A DNA stretch of 64,000 bases from an uncultured Chloroflexota bacterium (lineage in GTDB: Bacteria; Chloroflexota; Chloroflexia; Thermomicrobiales; UBA6265), in the NCBI GenBank assembly GCA_937901745.1, contig CALGSZ010000032.1, positions 62,001 through 126,000 on the forward strand, given 5' to 3'. Positions 61,214 through 64,000 of the stretch are shown piece after piece; position 1 is the first letter of the stretch; each line of letters begins with the position of its first letter. The position numbers were made by a program, and so were the translations under genes. The notes below the pieces were generated by a model, which had not been told where the DNA came from, searched no databases, and worked only from the letters and a program-made list of their open reading frames with translations.

Positions 61214-61336
61214 TCGTCTACGCGCATTGCCAGCCCTGCCCTGTGCCGTCTCTCCCGTTATCATTCCGTTCTGTCGTAGAGACGAGCTGCACCCGGTCGT
61301 TCCAGCAGCCGAGACCCGAGCACGAGAGGCGACGCA

Positions 61337-62950
61337 ATGCCGACCTATCCCGCCGAAGTTCACCGTTCACATCTGACGCCCCTCCGCTTCCTCCAGCGCA
61401 GCGCCTACGTCTTTCGCACCAAGCCGGCAATCGTCTATGGGGACAAATGCTGGACCTACCCGCAGATGGCCGAGCGCGTGAACCGGCTCGCGTCCGCGCT
61501 CACGGCTGCCGGCGTGCAGAAGGGCGACAGGGTGGCGGCGCTGCTGCCGAATATCCCGCCGATGCTGGAGATGCACTTCGGCGTTCCGCTCGCCGGGGGC
61601 ATCCTGGTCGCCATCAACACCCGACTCAAGAGCGACGAGATCGCCTACATCCTCAACCACTCCGGCGCGAAGGTTCTCGTCGTCGATACCGAGCTTGCTC
61701 CCCTCGTCGAGCCGATCCGCGATCAGCTACCAGCGCTAGAGACGATCGTCAGCGTCGAGGACGTCCCCGGCGGTTTGCGCCTGCCCGGACCCGACTATGA
61801 GTCCTTCCTCGCCAGCGGCGATCCCTCTCCCATCGAATGGCCGCTCGACGACGAGGACGAGGTCATCGCCATCGATTACACCAGCGGCACGACTGGCCGA
61901 CCGAAGGGCGTGATGTACACCCACCGCGGCGCATACCTCAACGCACTCGGCGAGATCATCGAGACGCGCATGAGCCCCGACAGCGTCTATCTCTGGACGC
62001 TGCCGATGTTCCACTGCAATGGCTGGTGCTATCCGTGGGCGGTCACTGGCATCGGCGGCACCCACGTCTGCCTCCGCAAGTTCGATCCCGAGCGCGTTTG
62101 GGAGCTGGTTCGCACGGCAGGCGTGACGCACTTTTGCGCCGCGCCAACCGTCCTCATCGCGCTGGTCAATCACCCAACGGCGCCCAAGGAGCCGCTGTCG
62201 AACAAGCTCATCGTCAGCACGGCCGCCGCGCCACCGTCGCCCCAAATCATCGCGCAGATGGAGGCACTCGGCGCGGAGATCGTGCATGTCTACGGCCTGA
62301 CGGAGGTGTATGGGCCATACACCGTCTGCGAGTGGCAGTCGGAATGGAACTCGCTCCCGCCCGAGGAGCGCGCTCGCCTCAAGGCCCGGCAAGGCGTGGG
62401 CTACATCATCGCCGACGACGCCCGGGTCGTGGATGACCAGATGCGCGATGTTCCGGCCGACGGCCAGACGCTCGGCGAAGTCATCATGCGCGGCAACAAC
62501 ACGATGAAGGGCTACTACAACGACCCGGAGGCAACCGCGAAGGCGTTCGCCGGCGGCTGGTTCCACTCGGGCGATCTTGCAGTCATGCACCCGGATGGAT
62601 ACATCGAGCTGCGCGACCGCAAGAAGGACATCATCATCTCCGGCGGCGAGAACATCTCCACGATCGAGGTCGAGCGCGCCATCTACAGCCATCCGGCCGT
62701 ACTCGAAGTCGCCGTCATCGCGATCCCGGATGACTACTGGGGCGAGGTGCCGAAGGCGTTCGTCACGCTCAAGCCCGGCATGACCGCGACCGAAGAGGAG
62801 ATCATCCAGCATTGCCGGGAGCGCCTGGCGCACTTCAAGTGCCCAAAGGCGGTCGAGTTCGGCGAGTTGCCGAAGACTTCGACTGGGAAGGTCCAGAAGT
62901 TCGTCCTGCGCGAGCGGGAGTGGGCCGGGCAGGAAAAGCGGATCCACTGA
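61337..62950 (+). CDS. Acyl-CoA synthetase (AMP-forming)
   Basis: 537-aa ANL-superfamily ligase of the FadD/Medium-chain type. P-loop IDYTSGTTGRPKGVMYTHRG, VYGLTEVYGPYTVCEW, WFHSGDLAVMHPDGYIELRD, RKKDIIISGGENIS and the catalytic Lys in LPKTSTGKVQK are all present. Activates a carboxylic acid with ATP and CoA. ATG with GAGAGG upstream. It may act in fatty-acid or aromatic-acid degradation. Confidence 0.94.
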   Translation: MPTYPAEVHRSHLTPLRFLQRSAYVFRTKPAIVYGDKCWTYPQMAERVNRLASALTAAGVQKGDRVAALLPNIPPMLEMHFGVPLAGGILVAINTRLKSDEIAYILNHSGAKVLVVDTELAPLVEPIRDQLPALETIVSVEDVPGGLRLPGPDYESFLASGDPSPIEWPLDDEDEVIAIDYTSGTTGRPKGVMYTHRGAYLNALGEIIETRMSPDSVYLWTLPMFHCNGWCYPWAVTGIGGTHVCLRKFDPERVWELVRTAGVTHFCAAPTVLIALVNHPTAPKEPLSNKLIVSTAAAPPSPQIIAQMEALGAEIVHVYGLTEVYGPYTVCEWQSEWNSLPPEERARLKARQGVGYIIADDARVVDDQMRDVPADGQTLGEVIMRGNNTMKGYYNDPEATAKAFAGGWFHSGDLAVMHPDGYIELRDRKKDIIISGGENISTIEVERAIYSHPAVLEVAVIAIPDDYWGEVPKAFVTLKPGMTATEEEIIQHCRERLAHFKCPKAVEFGELPKTSTGKVQKFVLREREWAGQEKRIH

Positions 62951-62971
62951 CTCCCGTGCACTGAGGAGTCG

Positions 62972-63287
62972 ATGGGCCAAACGCCGAAGATCTCTATCCT
63001 GTACGAAGCCATCGCTGAGCTCTGTCGCAAGTGGGATATCGTGGATTTTCAGTGTTTGGCTCCGTCCTGCGAGACGACGTTCGCAGCGGCAGCGACGCGG
63101 ATGTCTTGGCCACCCTCGCGCCGGGCATGGAAAGGGGATATCGAATGAGATTCAGACGACGGAGGAGCTCGAACGAATCCTGGGCCGCAAGGTCGATCTC
63201 ATCGAGTGGCGGCAGGTGGAGCGGAGCAAGAACTACATGCTTCTAAAGCACATCCTCGACAGTCAGATGCGTATCTACGTGGCATGA
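62972..63287 (+). pseudogene. Frameshifted MntA-type minimal nucleotidyltransferase
   Basis: Three frames joined give a typical MNT protein of about 105 aa: frame 1 up to CRKWDIVDF, frame 2 FSVFGSVLRDDVRSGSDADV with the catalytic GS-x9-D-x-D, and frame 3 TEELERILGRKVDLIEWRQV to RIYVA-stop at 63287. The two shifts are each explained by loss of one base in a four-base run (TTTT at 63046-63049; GGGG at 63134-63137). It is either a decayed gene or a sequencing error. No HEPN partner is visible downstream. Confidence 0.75.
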
Positions 63288-63424
63288 TGATGCCGATCTT
63301 GATGTCCCTCCTTCGCCGTGTCTCGTTTGCACGGCGCGGCCTGGAGCGATAGCATGGAGCCGCGCATGGTCATGGTGCGCCGTGCGTCCCGATCGTTACC
63401 CACTCGGTTGAGGAGCCAATCTCC

Positions 63425-63625
63425 GTGCGCCATCTTCGCTTGATCTCCATTGCGATGACCGCGCTCGGTATTGCCGTGGCCGCGGCCGCCATCGCCTTCG
63501 ACCTCGGTCCGCTGGCGACGCTGGTCGGACTCATGCTCGCCGTCGCGGGAATCGTCAAAGTCGCCACGGTCGCCATTTGGAACGGCTTCTTTGGGCTTGG
63601 GCCGGTCAAGACGCACGACGATTGA
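63425..63625 (+). CDS. Small two-helix membrane protein
   Basis: 66-aa protein with two TM helices (LISIAMTALGIAVAAAAIAF and LATLVGLMLAVAGIVKVATV). GTG start after GAGGAG. No recognised family. Confidence 0.6.
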   Translation: MRHLRLISIAMTALGIAVAAAAIAFDLGPLATLVGLMLAVAGIVKVATVAIWNGFFGLGPVKTHDD

Positions 63626-63682
63626 TCCCGCTGCACGCCCGGCGGACGATCCCCCACGTCTGCGCCGATTGCGAGGTTGGCC

Positions 63683-63961
63683 GTGAGAAACGCCCCGGAA
63701 GATGACCGCCTCTCACGCGCTCGACACGCCCGTCAGGTGATCTCGGGCAGCGAGGTCCGGCCGCCCGCGACCTACCGCCTCAGCTCCGCGCCGGCCAGCG
63801 GCCCCGCGCTCGTCACGCCCACTCAGCGCAACTATCTCGTCGGCATCGCGGTCCTGCTGGTCCTTGGGCTGCTGCTCTATCTCTTCTTCGGCTTCAGCGT
63901 CGCCAGCATCGTCTTCTTCCTCTTGGCGCTGACGCTTCTTGCGGGTTGGCTCGTCTTCTAA
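63683..63961 (+). CDS. Small membrane protein
   Basis: 92-aa protein, basic soluble N-terminal half and two closely spaced C-terminal TM helices (LVGIAVLLVLGLLLYLFFGF, SIVFFLLALTLLAGWLVF). The GTG at 63683 has GCGAGG 6 nt upstream; a TTG at 63677 is an alternative. No recognised family. Confidence 0.6.
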   Translation: MRNAPEDDRLSRARHARQVISGSEVRPPATYRLSSAPASGPALVTPTQRNYLVGIAVLLVLGLLLYLFFGFSVASIVFFLLALTLLAGWLVF

Positions 63962-64000
63962 GCGAGATGGTGGCAGCCGTGCCGGGCCAGCCTCATCACA

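Noticed and set aside
59465..61363. 632-codon minus-strand open frame opposite the BBE oxidase
   Set aside because: Antisense of a clear BBE protein; it also runs through the intrinsic terminator at 61162.
61736..62980. Minus-strand open frame opposite the acyl-CoA synthetase
   Set aside because: Antisense of a well-defined ANL enzyme; no motifs of its own.
1..64000. CRISPR arrays, tRNA/rRNA genes, transposases, phage genes
   Set aside because: Looked for spaced direct repeats, tRNA cloverleaf motifs (GGTTCGA-type T loops) and DDE/integrase proteins; none could be supported.

Overview
The window is about 64 kb of high-GC bacterial chromosome with dense, mostly co-directional gene blocks, frequent GTG/TTG starts led by strong Shine-Dalgarno (SD) sites, and many twin-arginine-type (Tat) export signals. 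The gene content (Tat-exported lipid-free binding proteins, ScyD-like protein, GDP-mannose dehydratases, ECF transporter, rpsP-khpA-rimM) and codon style suggest a Chloroflexota bacterium, most likely class Thermomicrobia. That placement is an inference from gene content; no rRNA or tRNA gene is visible to anchor it. No CRISPR array, transposase or phage module was seen.

Layout. 0.3-7.3 kb: exported ScyD-like protein, a pseudo-hydrolase, an exported fumarate-reductase-type flavoprotein with a divergent MarR regulator, and a DUF2207 membrane protein. 7.5-10.8 kb: Fur-family regulator plus a ZnuABC-type metal ABC transporter. 11.1-13.8 kb: Lon protease. 14.0-24.0 kb: a surface-glycan block (large anchored surface protein, polytopic GT-C-like membrane protein, methyltransferase, GT4 glycosyltransferase, two tandem GDP-mannose 4,6-dehydratase-type enzymes, PF14907-type nucleotidyltransferase). 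24.1-35.4 kb: a secretion and maturation block with a 1172-aa Cys-rich exported protein, a GT2 enzyme, a small exported protein with 10 cysteines, a PqqD-like protein, an HPr-kinase-like ATPase, a MauE protein fused to three thioredoxin domains, and a PKD/fibronectin exported protein. 35.4-38.4 kb: bactofilin-like membrane protein, metallophosphoesterase, PdxH.

38.5-43.3 kb: a vitamin B12 uptake candidate on the minus strand. A cobalamin riboswitch precedes an exported alpha/alpha-barrel protein resembling the alpha domain of transcobalamin/intrinsic factor, a DUF4430-like anchored protein resembling their beta domain, EcfT, and a fused double EcfA ATPase. 43.5-45.6 kb: TSUP exporter, DUF1634 protein and MTA/SAH nucleosidase. 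45.6-47.0 kb: rpsP-khpA-rimM. 47.3-59.2 kb: a carbohydrate-catabolic region (sugar ABC transporter, GpsA-like dehydrogenase, two CoA-transferase subunits, class II aldolase, SorC-type regulator, FGGY kinase, zinc alcohol dehydrogenase). 59.7-64 kb: BBE-type FAD oxidase, acyl-CoA synthetase, a frameshifted MntA-like nucleotidyltransferase and two small membrane proteins.

The two strongest candidates for an undescribed system are (i) the 10-Cys exported peptide with PqqD, HprK-like and MauE-TlpA-TlpA-TlpA genes, which shares promoter, SD block and leader peptide with the PKD/Fn3 gene 5 kb away, and (ii) the riboswitch-controlled split transcobalamin-like proteins next to an ECF module that lacks a visible S component.
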